This document shows positions 53,775-63,011 of a stretch of DNA of 64,000 nt, one piece after another; within the stretch, counting starts at the first letter, position 1; each line of letters starts with the position of its first letter. The notes under the pieces are model-generated. The model did not search any database and had not been told where the DNA came from. It worked only from the letters and a program-made list of their open reading frames with translations. This DNA comes from Cerrena zonata. Taxonomy: Eukaryota > Basidiomycota > Agaricomycetes > Polyporales > Cerrenaceae. Where the stretch lies: assembly GCA_038087015.1 (NCBI GenBank), contig JASBNA010000015.1:682001-746000 (forward strand), given 5' to 3'. Position numbers and translations under genes: made by a program.

Positions 53775-53946
53775 TATATCGTTAATTCTGGATTCTTCAC
53801 TTCGTTCTAGTTATCAGTCCTAAAATATTACTGATTCGAATCTAATTGTAAGGATAGTTGACCCTTTGAACTGTCAAGATATAACTAGCATGTGAGGTTT
53901 TTTTGGCGTAACCAAAATAGAGAAGCGACTCTTTTGAACCCAAAAA

Positions 53947-54504
53947 ATGCGATACGAGAACAAAAGAGCAAAACAACCATTAGCACTAGAAGCTTGCTTG
54001 AGTGATTGTATTGCCAGCTACTTGTATCAATCGATAAGAGGTAGGTATGCCATGCTAGATCCAAGTATTCAGAGCTCTGATTTGCAAGTGGAAGTAGAAG
54101 AGCATGCAGAAGGGCATGCGGAAGGTCAAACAGAACAAACAGAAGCTCAAATAGAAAGACCGGTGCAAGATCAAACTGTTAACGACCTTCATCCTATAGA
54201 ATTGACGGCACATGCATTATTGAATGGACCTTTAGAAAATCTTCATGAAAACTTTGAGCTGCTTACTCAGTCCCAATACATTCTTTTAACTAGATTAAAG
54301 TTAATTGAGAATCGGTTAACGAGTTTCGAAAAAGCTTTTTGTGAAGAAGGTCTGTTTGTTAACGATCGGGATGTTCAAAATTCTTTTAGTAGGATAAAAG
54401 AATTGAGGAAACTGCTTTTGAAGTCATTGAAGACACTTTCAAAAATAAGCGACCGAGTAAATGACATGTCTACTAAGTTAGAGCTTGATGAAGATTTAGT
54501 TTGA
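53947..54504 (+). CDS. Small coiled-coil protein, KxDL/BLOC-1-like candidate
   Basis: 185 residues. The first third (ALEACLSDCIASYLYQSIRGRY) leads to an acidic Glu/Gln-rich stretch with near-repeats (EEHAEGHAEGQTEQTEAQ). The C-terminal half is a predicted coiled coil: LENLHENFELLTQSQYILLTRLKLIENRLTSFEKAF ... FSRIKELRKLLLKSLKTLSKISDRVNDMSTKLE. The pattern of RLK...N.RL..FE followed by a second long helix is like KxDL proteins of the BLOC-1 endosomal complex (Kxd1). Similarity is at the level of pattern only; another coiled-coil complex subunit is possible. The frame is intact. Divergent from the ROG1-type lipase. Confidence 0.5.
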   Translation: MRYENKRAKQPLALEACLSDCIASYLYQSIRGRYAMLDPSIQSSDLQVEVEEHAEGHAEGQTEQTEAQIERPVQDQTVNDLHPIELTAHALLNGPLENLHENFELLTQSQYILLTRLKLIENRLTSFEKAFCEEGLFVNDRDVQNSFSRIKELRKLLLKSLKTLSKISDRVNDMSTKLELDEDLV

Positions 54505-54580
54505 AATAAATCTACATTTAGATAATTTAATGTATATGGTCTTAAGAGAGACCATCCATAGTATTGTGTACATAGAGAAT

Positions 54581-55600
54581 CTAAAAAAAGTTGAGTAATC
54601 TGAATGGATAGCCCATACCTTTTAATCCGAAAACTGAAAGTAATAGACTGTAGAAGATAAAAATTAAAAGAGATATAATCACTACTGCAATCAATTGAAC
54701 TTGAGGGGATTTAATTTTAGGAATGTGTTTGATTAAAATGATACTGGAAGCACTCAATATACCGTAAACAAATGATAATATTTGAGTCTCGACCCCCAAT
54801 TGATTTTGTTGGCCAGGAACAAAGTAGTCTACTCTACCATTAGCATGTTCTCTGACATATGGAACACCACGGATTTGCACAAACATATAACCAGAGATTA
54901 AAAGTAACACTCCAACTAAAATAATACTACTCCATAATGGACGAGAAGTAGCAATGTTATAGGCTTCTTTTCTGTATCTTCTAATCAAAAGGGCAAAAGT
55001 GAAAGCAAATACTGCATTGATGGCAATTTTTGAATAATCAGGAGGAATGTAAATATTGAATTGAAGACCAGTAACCGATTTCAAGTAACTGGCAAGTAAT
55101 TCTCTATGAACACCTTGATAGAATTGGTATTCATCAAATTCTTTGATATAATCATTGGCCTTGATACTTGAGGAAGGTGGGAAATGGTACACTTTTGGAA
55201 TGTTATTCAATTGGAGAAGTTGAAATAATTGACGAGACTCAGCAAATTCTGAATGTAAGAAATAAACATTCTTTTTAGGTGAATCTTCATCATTTAATTC
55301 TTCTTCACTTAATCCATTTGGATGATCTTGGAACCATGAATTGGCAACAATATTGAAATCGGGATGGAATTCATTACAGAGAACACAATTGATTTGTGGA
55401 ACAGCCGATGATAATAAAAGTACCAAATGGTAATCCCTTTCTCCACTTAAAATTTTTTGAAAGTTCTGATCATTCACTGGAATAACTTTGGTTTTACCTT
55501 GATTTTGGGTTAAAGTCAACAATTGTTCATTGGTAAAGGCTGCAACCGCAATTTGCAATACTGCCATTAAGGCAGCAACGAGCCTTAAGTAACTCCTCAT
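54581..55600 (-). CDS. OST3: Oligosaccharyltransferase subunit Ost3 (thioredoxin-like)
   Basis: ER membrane subunit of the N-glycosylation oligosaccharyltransferase that helps glycosylation of cysteine-containing sites. The start is MRSYLRLVAALMAVLQIAVAA at 55600 (cleavable signal), giving 339 residues. The luminal thioredoxin fold has the redox pair C72-V-L-C75 and the cis-Pro region IPKVYHFPPSS. Four membrane helices follow (about residues 190-335: INAVFAFTFALLIRR; IILVGVLLLISGYMFV; ILSFVYGILSASSIILI; LIAVVIISLLIFIFYSLLL). The frame is intact. A CACGTG lies upstream at 55726-55731. Confidence 0.92.
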   Translation of the reverse strand: MRSYLRLVAALMAVLQIAVAAFTNEQLLTLTQNQGKTKVIPVNDQNFQKILSGERDYHLVLLLSSAVPQINCVLCNEFHPDFNIVANSWFQDHPNGLSEEELNDEDSPKKNVYFLHSEFAESRQLFQLLQLNNIPKVYHFPPSSSIKANDYIKEFDEYQFYQGVHRELLASYLKSVTGLQFNIYIPPDYSKIAINAVFAFTFALLIRRYRKEAYNIATSRPLWSSIILVGVLLLISGYMFVQIRGVPYVREHANGRVDYFVPGQQNQLGVETQILSFVYGILSASSIILIKHIPKIKSPQVQLIAVVIISLLIFIFYSLLLSVFGLKGMGYPFRLLNFF

Positions 55601-56026
55601 CTTCAATTGTTTAAGCCAATGATCGATCTACGGTAAGTCCTTTCATTAAAAGCTTCAGTTTTTTAAAGGTTCTTTTTTTTTTCAAGAGAAAACACGTCAA
55701 CGGTTGATTTTCGAGGGTAGCGGTGCACGTGATATCCGGTCGTTTTTTTGCAAGCTCTATATACATCCTTATAAGCATTATTGAAATATTAGCAAACTTT
55801 CAATCCTAGACATGACAGATTGGATGTAGATCAGGGGCTTGATATACGTAACCAAGGGCAATTGTAGATGTATGCAAGATTTCGTCTATTTTTTGCAGTT
55901 TTTTTCCATTTTTTGTAATTATTTAGTGAATTATGGTAAGGTTTTGCGGTAGAAGAACTAGTAACTACATTTTATAAAGAAAATCGTAACTTTTATTAGA
56001 ATCGTTAATCATGAGAGTCATAGGGA
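55601..56026. promoter_or_regulatory. OST3 upstream region and RIM13 3' flank
   Basis: 426 bp. CACGTG within GCACGTGAT (55726-55731) lies 126 bp before the OST3 ATG, with a T tract at 55672-55682. No gene is seen. Confidence 0.45.
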
Positions 56027-58267
56027 TCACCCCAAGCTGAACTGCTTATCACAGCCCACATCAACAATGCAAGTTCCAAGACCTGCTTCGAATCTTTCAA
56101 CCAATAAAATATATACACCAGGAAAGTCAGTTTTGCAATCGATGTGAACACCATAAACAGAGTCATTCCACTGTTCGTTTATTTGAATTGGTTCTTCTGT
56201 TTGAGCATTGAAAACTGAGCCTCTCATAGCCGGTCTATAGTCACTGATAGATTCGATACTCGAAGTATTATTTGAATGTTTAAGATGGATTGAAAAGTTA
56301 CAATTTGAACCATCAGTTTTGAAATAGATTTTCATTCGATTATTGTGATCCCAATCAAATTTAGTGCTGTTTAAGAATAGACCCAATCGATTTGAAAATT
56401 TAGTGATTTTGACATTATCTAAAGACGTATCATGAAGGATTGAAAGGGTATAAGGAGATTCCGGGCCAATATTGTAAGATGATAGAATAAGTTTATAGGA
56501 ACCAGGCTTCATATTCTTGATATCGTGAAAATGAGAGGTTGAAGTATAGCTTTCATTAAAAATCAATTTTGATTTATCAAAATTTCTCAAAGGAACATTT
56601 TTATCATCAGAATAGAATAAATGGAAATTTATATCCCTTTGGCTTGATTCACTGAACAATAATATTAGCATGTTTGTTGTATCCTGTTTGATCTCCAATT
56701 CATACTGGGGGTTGCTGAGAAACGTTGATAGTGACCAATTCCCACCATCGTTCAAAAAGTTCCATTCGTCATTGATCAAAGGTAACACTTGATTGTATTT
56801 GAAAGGAGACTTGGCTAATTTAAACTCTTCTGAGATATTATTGAATAGAGATAATGTGAAAGGATTTAATGGAGGTCCCGAAACAACAATTGTATAAAAC
56901 TCCTTCGGTTTTAATTTGAACTTGAGTAATATTATTCTAGTATTATTTATTCCACAATTTTTCAATAATAAATATTGGTTGGGAAGCATTACTTTCTCTC
57001 CGTGTTCAGTTTTAAAAATTGACAAATTGATATGGGTGGTTGAATTAACATGTTGAATATGAGATTCTAACATCAACCAAATTTCTTCTTCGTCCGCAGT
57101 AGGATTGTAGAGGTAAAACTGTGGTTTTTTATACCAATGAACGGTATCCTGATCAATCTTTTTAGAAACAAAATTGTAATTTGAATGAAATTTGAATAAT
57201 TTTTCTGGATTCCAATTGATATATAAATAACTAATGAACCTTAAATCGAATTTTTGCAATTTAATCATTCTATCGATTTTATTTTCATTTGAAATCCAAG
57301 GGTTTTTCAAAGTTATCGAATCTTCATCGTACAGATATATGACATAATCATGGTAAGAAATTAATTTTAATCTTGAAATACAATCATCATTCAATCCACT
57401 GGTACCCACACCAAGCGTAATCAAGCCACTTTGATGAAATCTCCAAAGTTGATCAAAGTTATTTGGTAATATACCATTTTTCATTCTTATAATTTCCGGT
57501 AACCAGCCAATAAGCATATAAGTATCGATGGACATATTTGAACCTTTGAAATTATAGCCATTGCCCATTACTTTCAAGAAAGCTTTTTCGATCAAAGCCG
57601 GCCATAACAAATCATTTTTATCAAAAGATTTAATGAATAAATTTCGATGAGGATTATCTATTACTATAGGAAACTTATTATCAATTCGAACAAGTCGCTT
57701 ACAGCCATTAAAATTGAATGTTACCAAATAGTTTTCATTGGGCTTATGTGGAGAAACTAATTCCAATAAGCGTTGAAACTGGTTAATCTCAATTATCGAT
57801 AACATTGCCGAAACAAATGAACAATTAGTTAATAAATCTTGATACAAGCTATCCAAATGATCAGTCCCCCAATTTACCAAATCAATCGGCTTATAGCTCA
57901 CACTAAAATGCGAAGGTAGTTCCAAATCATCATACTTAGCTGCATATAATTCTCTAGTATGGAACTTATGGTCTATTATAGGGTAATAAATATTTGAATC
58001 AATTTTAGAGCTGATCCAGCAAATCTTATCATTTGGAGATAGGAAACTTGCATTTCCGTTCTTACTTATCACTTCGTACAATTCTAAACATAACTTGGAT
58101 AAAAACCTGATACTGTCACCATCTGATGACAGTTTGGAAAGATGATTGAGTAACTTGATCACTGATAAGCAAGTCTTCTTAGATTGTGGTATATCATTAA
58201 GGACATTCTGGAAATAGCAACACTCAATCAAGCTGTAACATTCATCCAACTTGACATTGGATTCCAT
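56027..58267 (-). CDS. RIM13: Calpain-like cysteine protease Rim13 (pH-response pathway)
   Basis: PalB-type calpain that cleaves and activates Rim101 at endosomes under alkaline conditions. It has 746 residues. An N-terminal MIT-like helical part is followed by the protease core: YQDLLTNCSFVSAM with the catalytic C149; LLWPALIEKAFLKVMGNGYNFKGSNMSIDTYMLIGWLPE; the catalytic H306 in SYHDYVIYL; and N322 in TLKNPW. Two beta-sandwich (C2L) domains fill the C-terminal half. The triad is complete. The frame is intact. Confidence 0.92.
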   Translation of the reverse strand: MESNVKLDECYSLIECCYFQNVLNDIPQSKKTCLSVIKLLNHLSKLSSDGDSIRFLSKLCLELYEVISKNGNASFLSPNDKICWISSKIDSNIYYPIIDHKFHTRELYAAKYDDLELPSHFSVSYKPIDLVNWGTDHLDSLYQDLLTNCSFVSAMLSIIEINQFQRLLELVSPHKPNENYLVTFNFNGCKRLVRIDNKFPIVIDNPHRNLFIKSFDKNDLLWPALIEKAFLKVMGNGYNFKGSNMSIDTYMLIGWLPEIIRMKNGILPNNFDQLWRFHQSGLITLGVGTSGLNDDCISRLKLISYHDYVIYLYDEDSITLKNPWISNENKIDRMIKLQKFDLRFISYLYINWNPEKLFKFHSNYNFVSKKIDQDTVHWYKKPQFYLYNPTADEEEIWLMLESHIQHVNSTTHINLSIFKTEHGEKVMLPNQYLLLKNCGINNTRIILLKFKLKPKEFYTIVVSGPPLNPFTLSLFNNISEEFKLAKSPFKYNQVLPLINDEWNFLNDGGNWSLSTFLSNPQYELEIKQDTTNMLILLFSESSQRDINFHLFYSDDKNVPLRNFDKSKLIFNESYTSTSHFHDIKNMKPGSYKLILSSYNIGPESPYTLSILHDTSLDNVKITKFSNRLGLFLNSTKFDWDHNNRMKIYFKTDGSNCNFSIHLKHSNNTSSIESISDYRPAMRGSVFNAQTEEPIQINEQWNDSVYGVHIDCKTDFPGVYILLVERFEAGLGTCIVDVGCDKQFSLG

Positions 58268-58448
58268 AATAGTTTTTGCCGTCTTTACAGATCAATTGAG
58301 CAAAGAATAAGAAAGAACAACTATATGGAAGCAAAAAAAAAAAAAAAAAAATACATCACCAGACGCGAAACATGGAGTGATGAATTATTCATCTTTCCTG
58401 CGCAAGCAACAGATCTTGAACACACTCTGATAAGAATCACCCCAGGAA

Positions 58449-60299
58449 ATGAGTTCAGGTCTTCGTAAGAGGATTGGAAAAGAACAGCCCTCGGATAAGG
58501 AAAGAGAGCAGGAGAAGACCAAGCGGACAGGCAAGCTACAATGGATGAATAAACGATTAAGTTTAATTCAATTGATAATTATAATATTCCCCATACGGCT
58601 TTTCAATGCGTTAACTTTGAAAACGTATTTCCAACCAGACGAGTATTACCAATGTCTCGAAGTGGCACACAGACTAGTATTTGGAACAGGGTATATTACG
58701 TGGGAATGGAGAGAGGAGCTTAGATCTGGGCTTCATCCATTGATCTATGCCATTGGGTATCAAATTACCAAATATTTACCTGAGAAATGGGAAAGTGACT
58801 TGGTGGTTATAACACCCAAGGTGATGGGGGCAATAATAGCCACTATATCAGAAGTTGGACAATACAAGTTTGTGCTCAATTATACTGAGAATAACTACTA
58901 TATGGGACAATTAGTGATGTGGTTATCGATAATGAACCCATTTAATATGTATTTTATAACCCGGTCATTTTCCAATGGATTTGAAATGTGTTTGATTAGT
59001 TTGGGATTAAGTTTTTGGCCATGGGATTATCGACTTGATTACCGAAGATTGTCAATATCATGTTTTATTGGATTTATGAGTATTTTGATTAGACCAACCA
59101 ATGGGATAATCTGGGGGTTCTTAGGAGTTGAGTTTTTGATGAGGAAATATCCCGTGGAACCATTTTCGAAGCTAATTAAATTGGTGGGGGTTCTTATAAT
59201 TGAATTTGGTTTTGTTTTGGGAATTAATATTGGTATTGATTATTATTTTTATAAAGTTATCACCATTCCAATCTATAATTTTTTTGAGTTTAATGTGATT
59301 AAGAATTTATCAATATTCTATGGGGTAGCACCATGGCATTTCCATATATTTCAAAGTATTCCAATACTATTAATGACTTATTTACCATTTTTCCTTCATT
59401 CGTTTACATTGAAAAGATACCGGAACCTACATCAATTAGTCTTAATCGTTGTAATTGGGTTTCTGATGATATCCCATAAAGAGTTCCGCTTCTTATACCC
59501 AATTCAACCAATACTCATATTATTGGTTGCCGGTTCAATTAATCAATTGCAAAATATCAAGATTTTAGTATACGCAATTATACTAATTAATATTTTAATT
59601 GGAGTATTTTTCACTCAAATACACGAACGAGGAGTTATTGACGTTGTTAATTTAATAAAAGAAGATTCTAGCATTAAATCAGTTGGGATTTTAACTCCAT
59701 GCCATTCTACACCATGGCAAAGTCATTTACATCGGAAAGACCTCGAATTCAATCAAAAGACAATTTGGAGTTTAACTTGTGAACCACCATTACATTTAAA
59801 CAAGGGTAATTTGGAAACCATATTAAACTATCGAGATGAATCCGATCAATTTTATGATAATCCGATTGGTTTTATTGAATCGAAATTGCCCCAAATTTCG
59901 GAGCCAAAAGCGGACTCGATGCAAAAATCCCCAGGAAACAAACAAGATCGAATTTCTGGAGAAATTGAAACTGCACAAACAACGGACTCGAGCTTAAGCC
60001 CGAAGCAATTTCTCCGGGACAATCACCAAGATTCACGGAGTCGTAATAGATTCGGCGCCGAGATGTCAAACCCAACACTAGATTTCGACCTTCAACAGTC
60101 CGAGAATCAACAGTCCGAGCCTCAACAGAAGACCAATTTCCAATGGCCTCAAAGACTAATCATTTTTGCACCTTTGGAATCTTTCATGGACGAAATTCTC
60201 GCGGGTCATTATACAAAGTGCCATCGTTTATTCAACCTGTATTTCCACTGGGACAATCGAAGAAACGGTGACATAATAGTCTATTGCAAGAACGAATAA
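58449..60299 (+). CDS. GPI10: GPI mannosyltransferase Gpi10 (PIG-B), with a disordered insert
   Basis: ER enzyme adding the third mannose to the GPI core. It has 616 residues. The GT22 signature YFQPDEYYQCLEVAHRLVFGTGYITWEWREELRSGLHP (about residues 60-98) contains the luminal PDE motif. Multiple membrane helices follow (YKVITIPIYNFFEFNVIKNLSIFYGVAPWHFHIF; HKEFRFLYPIQPILILLVAGS). The end WPQRLIIFAPLESFMDEIL ... HRLFN(CTG)YFHWDNRRNGDIIVYC is typical. About 85 hydrophilic Ser/Gln-rich residues (roughly 480-565) separate FIESKLP from WPQRLIIF. CTG codon 597 (60237-60239) stands where the family has Ser. The frame is intact. Its ATG lies 181 bp from that of the divergent RIM13. Confidence 0.9.
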   Translation: MSSGLRKRIGKEQPSDKEREQEKTKRTGKLQWMNKRLSLIQLIIIIFPIRLFNALTLKTYFQPDEYYQCLEVAHRLVFGTGYITWEWREELRSGLHPLIYAIGYQITKYLPEKWESDLVVITPKVMGAIIATISEVGQYKFVLNYTENNYYMGQLVMWLSIMNPFNMYFITRSFSNGFEMCLISLGLSFWPWDYRLDYRRLSISCFIGFMSILIRPTNGIIWGFLGVEFLMRKYPVEPFSKLIKLVGVLIIEFGFVLGINIGIDYYFYKVITIPIYNFFEFNVIKNLSIFYGVAPWHFHIFQSIPILLMTYLPFFLHSFTLKRYRNLHQLVLIVVIGFLMISHKEFRFLYPIQPILILLVAGSINQLQNIKILVYAIILINILIGVFFTQIHERGVIDVVNLIKEDSSIKSVGILTPCHSTPWQSHLHRKDLEFNQKTIWSLTCEPPLHLNKGNLETILNYRDESDQFYDNPIGFIESKLPQISEPKADSMQKSPGNKQDRISGEIETAQTTDSSLSPKQFLRDNHQDSRSRNRFGAEMSNPTLDFDLQQSENQQSEPQQKTNFQWPQRLIIFAPLESFMDEILAGHYTKCHRLFNLYFHWDNRRNGDIIVYCKNE

Positions 60300-60627
60300 G
60301 AAAGAAAGAGAGAAAATAACATAGTAGACCCGGGAATTATAATGATACAAAACCTATAAACTCCGAATAGTCACAATTACATTTCATTTTTATTCACCAT
60401 TACATTATGTTTTATTCACAATTACATAGACAAATACAAGTACACGTACCATTACCTTTCCAGTCTCAAACAGGCTTTACGTCATATCATTGAGACTCAT
60501 GGAGCTAGGAGCTTTTGTAATAGGTGTTAAGACCCTCGGATATACTAGGAAGGTAATAATCCGAATCTCGTTTATTGAAGTCCACCTCAGCATCTACTGT
60601 GCTCAGTATCTCAGTATCTCAGTATAA

Positions 60628-60705
60628 CAGCCCAGTACAACAGCTCAGTACAACAGCCCAGTACAACAGCCCAGTACAACAGCCCAGTACAACAGCCCAG
60701 TACGA
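60628..60705. repeat. 13-bp tandem repeat CAGCCCAGTACAA, six copies
   Basis: Six adjacent 13-mers; the second has CTC for CCC and the last ends in CGA. They are preceded by a shorter CAGTATCT repeat (60604-60622). It lies about 360 bp upstream of the ADH start. Confidence 0.85.
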
Positions 60706-60968
60706 CAGCAGTAACAGCTGACTCGTACAATCAGACCAGGCCATCTCAATCACAATACAAGTCTGAGCACCTGATACCAAGGTCGCATTCTTTGAGCAGA
60801 TGATTTTTTTTTTTGGTGGGCTTTTTTTTTTGTTTTGTTAGCGAGTTTCCTTTTTTTCGCATTGTTTGGCACGGTTTGCGGTTGTTCCATCACAAGGTGC
60901 AAAAAATGCTAAATTAGTTTTTCAGATCGGAAATTCTGCTTCGCTATACTGATTAGGATTGCCTTGGG

Positions 60969-60976
60969 TATAAATA
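60969..60976 (+). promoter_or_regulatory. TATA box of the ADH gene
   Basis: TATAAATA, 93 bp upstream of the ATG, in a context (GGGTATAAATAACC) typical of TATA-containing glycolytic and fermentative yeast promoters. Confidence 0.7.
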
Positions 60977-61061
60977 ACCAGGGAATTCTCCATTTGAATG
61001 GGATTTAGTTATTTTATTTCCCATCATTAAATACTTTAAATACTTATTATACTAATAAAAA

Positions 61062-62114
61062 ATGTCTGTTGAAATTCCAAAAACTCAAAAAGCTGTTATT
61101 TTTGAAACTAATGGTGGTCCATTAGAATATAAAACCATTGATGTTCCAACTCCAAAAGATAACGAAATTTTAATTAACATCAAATACTCTGGTGTTTGTC
61201 ATACCGATTTACACGCTTGGAAAGGTGATTGGCCTTTAGATACCAAATTACCTTTAGTTGGTGGTCATGAAGGTGCTGGTGTTGTTGTTGGTATGGGTAA
61301 AAATGTTAGAGGATGGAAAGTTGGTGATTTAGCTGGGGTTAAATGGTTGAATGGTTCATGTCTTTCTTGTGAATTCTGTCAACACTCTGATGAATCTAAT
61401 TGTCCAGAAGCTGACTTATCTGGTTACACCCATGATGGTTCTTTCCAAGAATACTGTACTGCTGATGCTATTCAAGCTGCCAGAGTTCCTCAAGGTTCTG
61501 ATTTAGCTCAAGTTGCTCCAATCTTATGTGCTGGTATTACTGTTTATAAAGCCTTGAAAACTGCCGATGTTTCTCCAGGTCAATGGGTTTGTATTTCTGG
61601 TGCTGCCGGTGGTTTAGGTTCTTTAGCTGTTCAATATGCTAAAGCCATGGGTTTAAGAGTTGTTGGTATTGATGGTGGTGAAGGTAAAGAAGATTTTGCT
61701 AAACAAATGGGTTGTGAAGCCTTTGTTGATTTCACCAAATCAAAAGATATTGTTGCTGATGTTAAAAAGGCTACCGATGGTGGTCCTCATGGTGTTATTA
61801 ACGTTTCTGTTTCTGAACGTGCCATTTCTCAATCAGTTGACTATGTCAGACCAACCGGTACCGTTGTTTTAGTTGGTTTACCAGCTGGTGCTCAAGTTAA
61901 AACCCCAGTCTTTGATGCCGTTGTCAAATCCGTTTCTATTAGAGGTTCTTACGTTGGTAACAGAGCTGATTCTGCCGAAGCCATTGATTTCTTCTCTAGA
62001 GGTTTGGTTAGTTGTCCAATTAAAATCGTTGGTCTTTCCGAATTACCACACATTTATGAATTAATGGAACAAGGTAAAATCTTGGGTAGATACGTTGTTG
62101 ATACTACTAAATAA
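61062..62114 (+). CDS. ADH1: Alcohol dehydrogenase, ADH1/ADH2 type, cytosolic
   Basis: Zinc- and NAD-dependent alcohol dehydrogenase interconverting acetaldehyde and ethanol. It has 350 residues, the usual length of cytosolic yeast ADH. Catalytic zinc ligands are C46 ([15 protein letters not shown]), H69 (GGHEGAG) and C156 ([12 protein letters not shown]). Structural zinc cysteines are C100, C103, C106 and C114 ([15 protein letters not shown]). The Rossmann loop is GAAGGLG (180-186). There is no presequence, so it is not the mitochondrial form. Codon use is extremely biased. The choice of ADH1 over ADH2 is by similarity of the family only. Confidence 0.9.
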   Translation: MSVEIPKTQKAVIFETNGGPLEYKTIDVPTPKDNEILINIKYSGVCHTDLHAWKGDWPLDTKLPLVGGHEGAGVVVGMGKNVRGWKVGDLAGVKWLNGSCLSCEFCQHSDESNCPEADLSGYTHDGSFQEYCTADAIQAARVPQGSDLAQVAPILCAGITVYKALKTADVSPGQWVCISGAAGGLGSLAVQYAKAMGLRVVGIDGGEGKEDFAKQMGCEAFVDFTKSKDIVADVKKATDGGPHGVINVSVSERAISQSVDYVRPTGTVVLVGLPAGAQVKTPVFDAVVKSVSIRGSYVGNRADSAEAIDFFSRGLVSCPIKIVGLSELPHIYELMEQGKILGRYVVDTTK

Positions 62115-62208
62115 TCTTACATATTTCACTTTTATAAACTTTTTTATTTTAATCCTCTTTTTCTTATGAGTCATGTTTTATAGTTGAATTTAATTTTTCA
62201 TACTTTTG

Positions 62209-62808
62209 TTAATTATCGTTTGTACTTTGATTCTTGGTTGTTTCTAAGAACTGATTGGCATCGTTGAGTTTTTCTGCATCTTCCTTAACCTTATCCATCC
62301 ATCTTTTTATCAATGATTCATTTTCGTTCTTCAACTGTTTTATTTGATCGTTTAATACGTTATTTTGAATTTGATTTATTAAATTCTCATCATTGATTAT
62401 CTCAATTGTTTTATTCTTTTCTTTAATCTCCTCTTGTAGATTATTGATCTTTTGAGTCAAGTTACTAATCCTTGATTCTAATTGTTCATTCACCCTATTC
62501 ATTTTCTTCTCCTTTATTTCATATTTTTCGATATTTATTGTAGATTGGTTCAAGCTGCTGATCACTGATTCATTCTCCAACTTGAGCAATTCAATTTGTT
62601 CATTCAATTGATTATTTATATTTTGTCTAGTTTCATCTTCAATCCCAGTTAACGATGGTGACGGTGAGTTAGATCTTATTTTCTCTTGATTATTACAAAC
62701 TTGACTTAATTTGGCAAACGCTTTGAAATAATGCGAATCCTTCTTTTCATATACATCTCTTATATCAAGTTTCCGTAGTATATCTTCACTCCATATTGGT
62801 TCAGCCAT
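62209..62808 (-). CDS. ATG16: Autophagy protein Atg16
   Basis: Coiled-coil partner of the Atg12-Atg5 conjugate, which directs Atg8 lipidation at the phagophore. The start is MAEPIWSEDILRKLDIRDVYEKKDSHYFKAF at 62808, giving 199 residues. The conserved Trp/Ile and RD.EK..F segment is the Atg5-binding helix. The rest is a long coiled coil (QLNEQIELLKLENESVISSLNQ ... LTQKINNLQEEIKEKNKTIEIINDENL). It ends with the family motif LKNENESLIKRWMDKVKEDAEKLNDANQFLE. The frame is intact. An upstream open stretch has only a GTG and is not used. Convergent with ADH. Confidence 0.9.
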   Translation of the reverse strand: MAEPIWSEDILRKLDIRDVYEKKDSHYFKAFAKLSQVCNNQEKIRSNSPSPSLTGIEDETRQNINNQLNEQIELLKLENESVISSLNQSTINIEKYEIKEKKMNRVNEQLESRISNLTQKINNLQEEIKEKNKTIEIINDENLINQIQNNVLNDQIKQLKNENESLIKRWMDKVKEDAEKLNDANQFLETTKNQSTNDN

Positions 62809-63011
62809 TTTTAATGATAATGTTAGTTGCTTATCGGAAAATCTGCTCACACGGGATTTAGCTCCTACTTAAAAATCCATACCCACGCGATTCTCAAACC
62901 CTAACAAAGGGATATTTTCACGTATAGATAAACCTAGTTATAAATAAAACTTGTTATAAACAAACCATAAAAGCCAATACAAATTTCCATATATCATATG
63001 TTCTGAAAGGA

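Larger units (their letters stand above)
60300..61061. promoter_or_regulatory. ADH promoter region with minisatellite and TATA box
   Basis: 762 bp. It contains a 13-bp tandem array (60628-60705), T tracts (60805-60855) and TATAAATA (60969-60976), 86-93 bp before the ADH ATG. The long upstream region and strong TATA fit a highly expressed, regulated gene. Confidence 0.6.
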
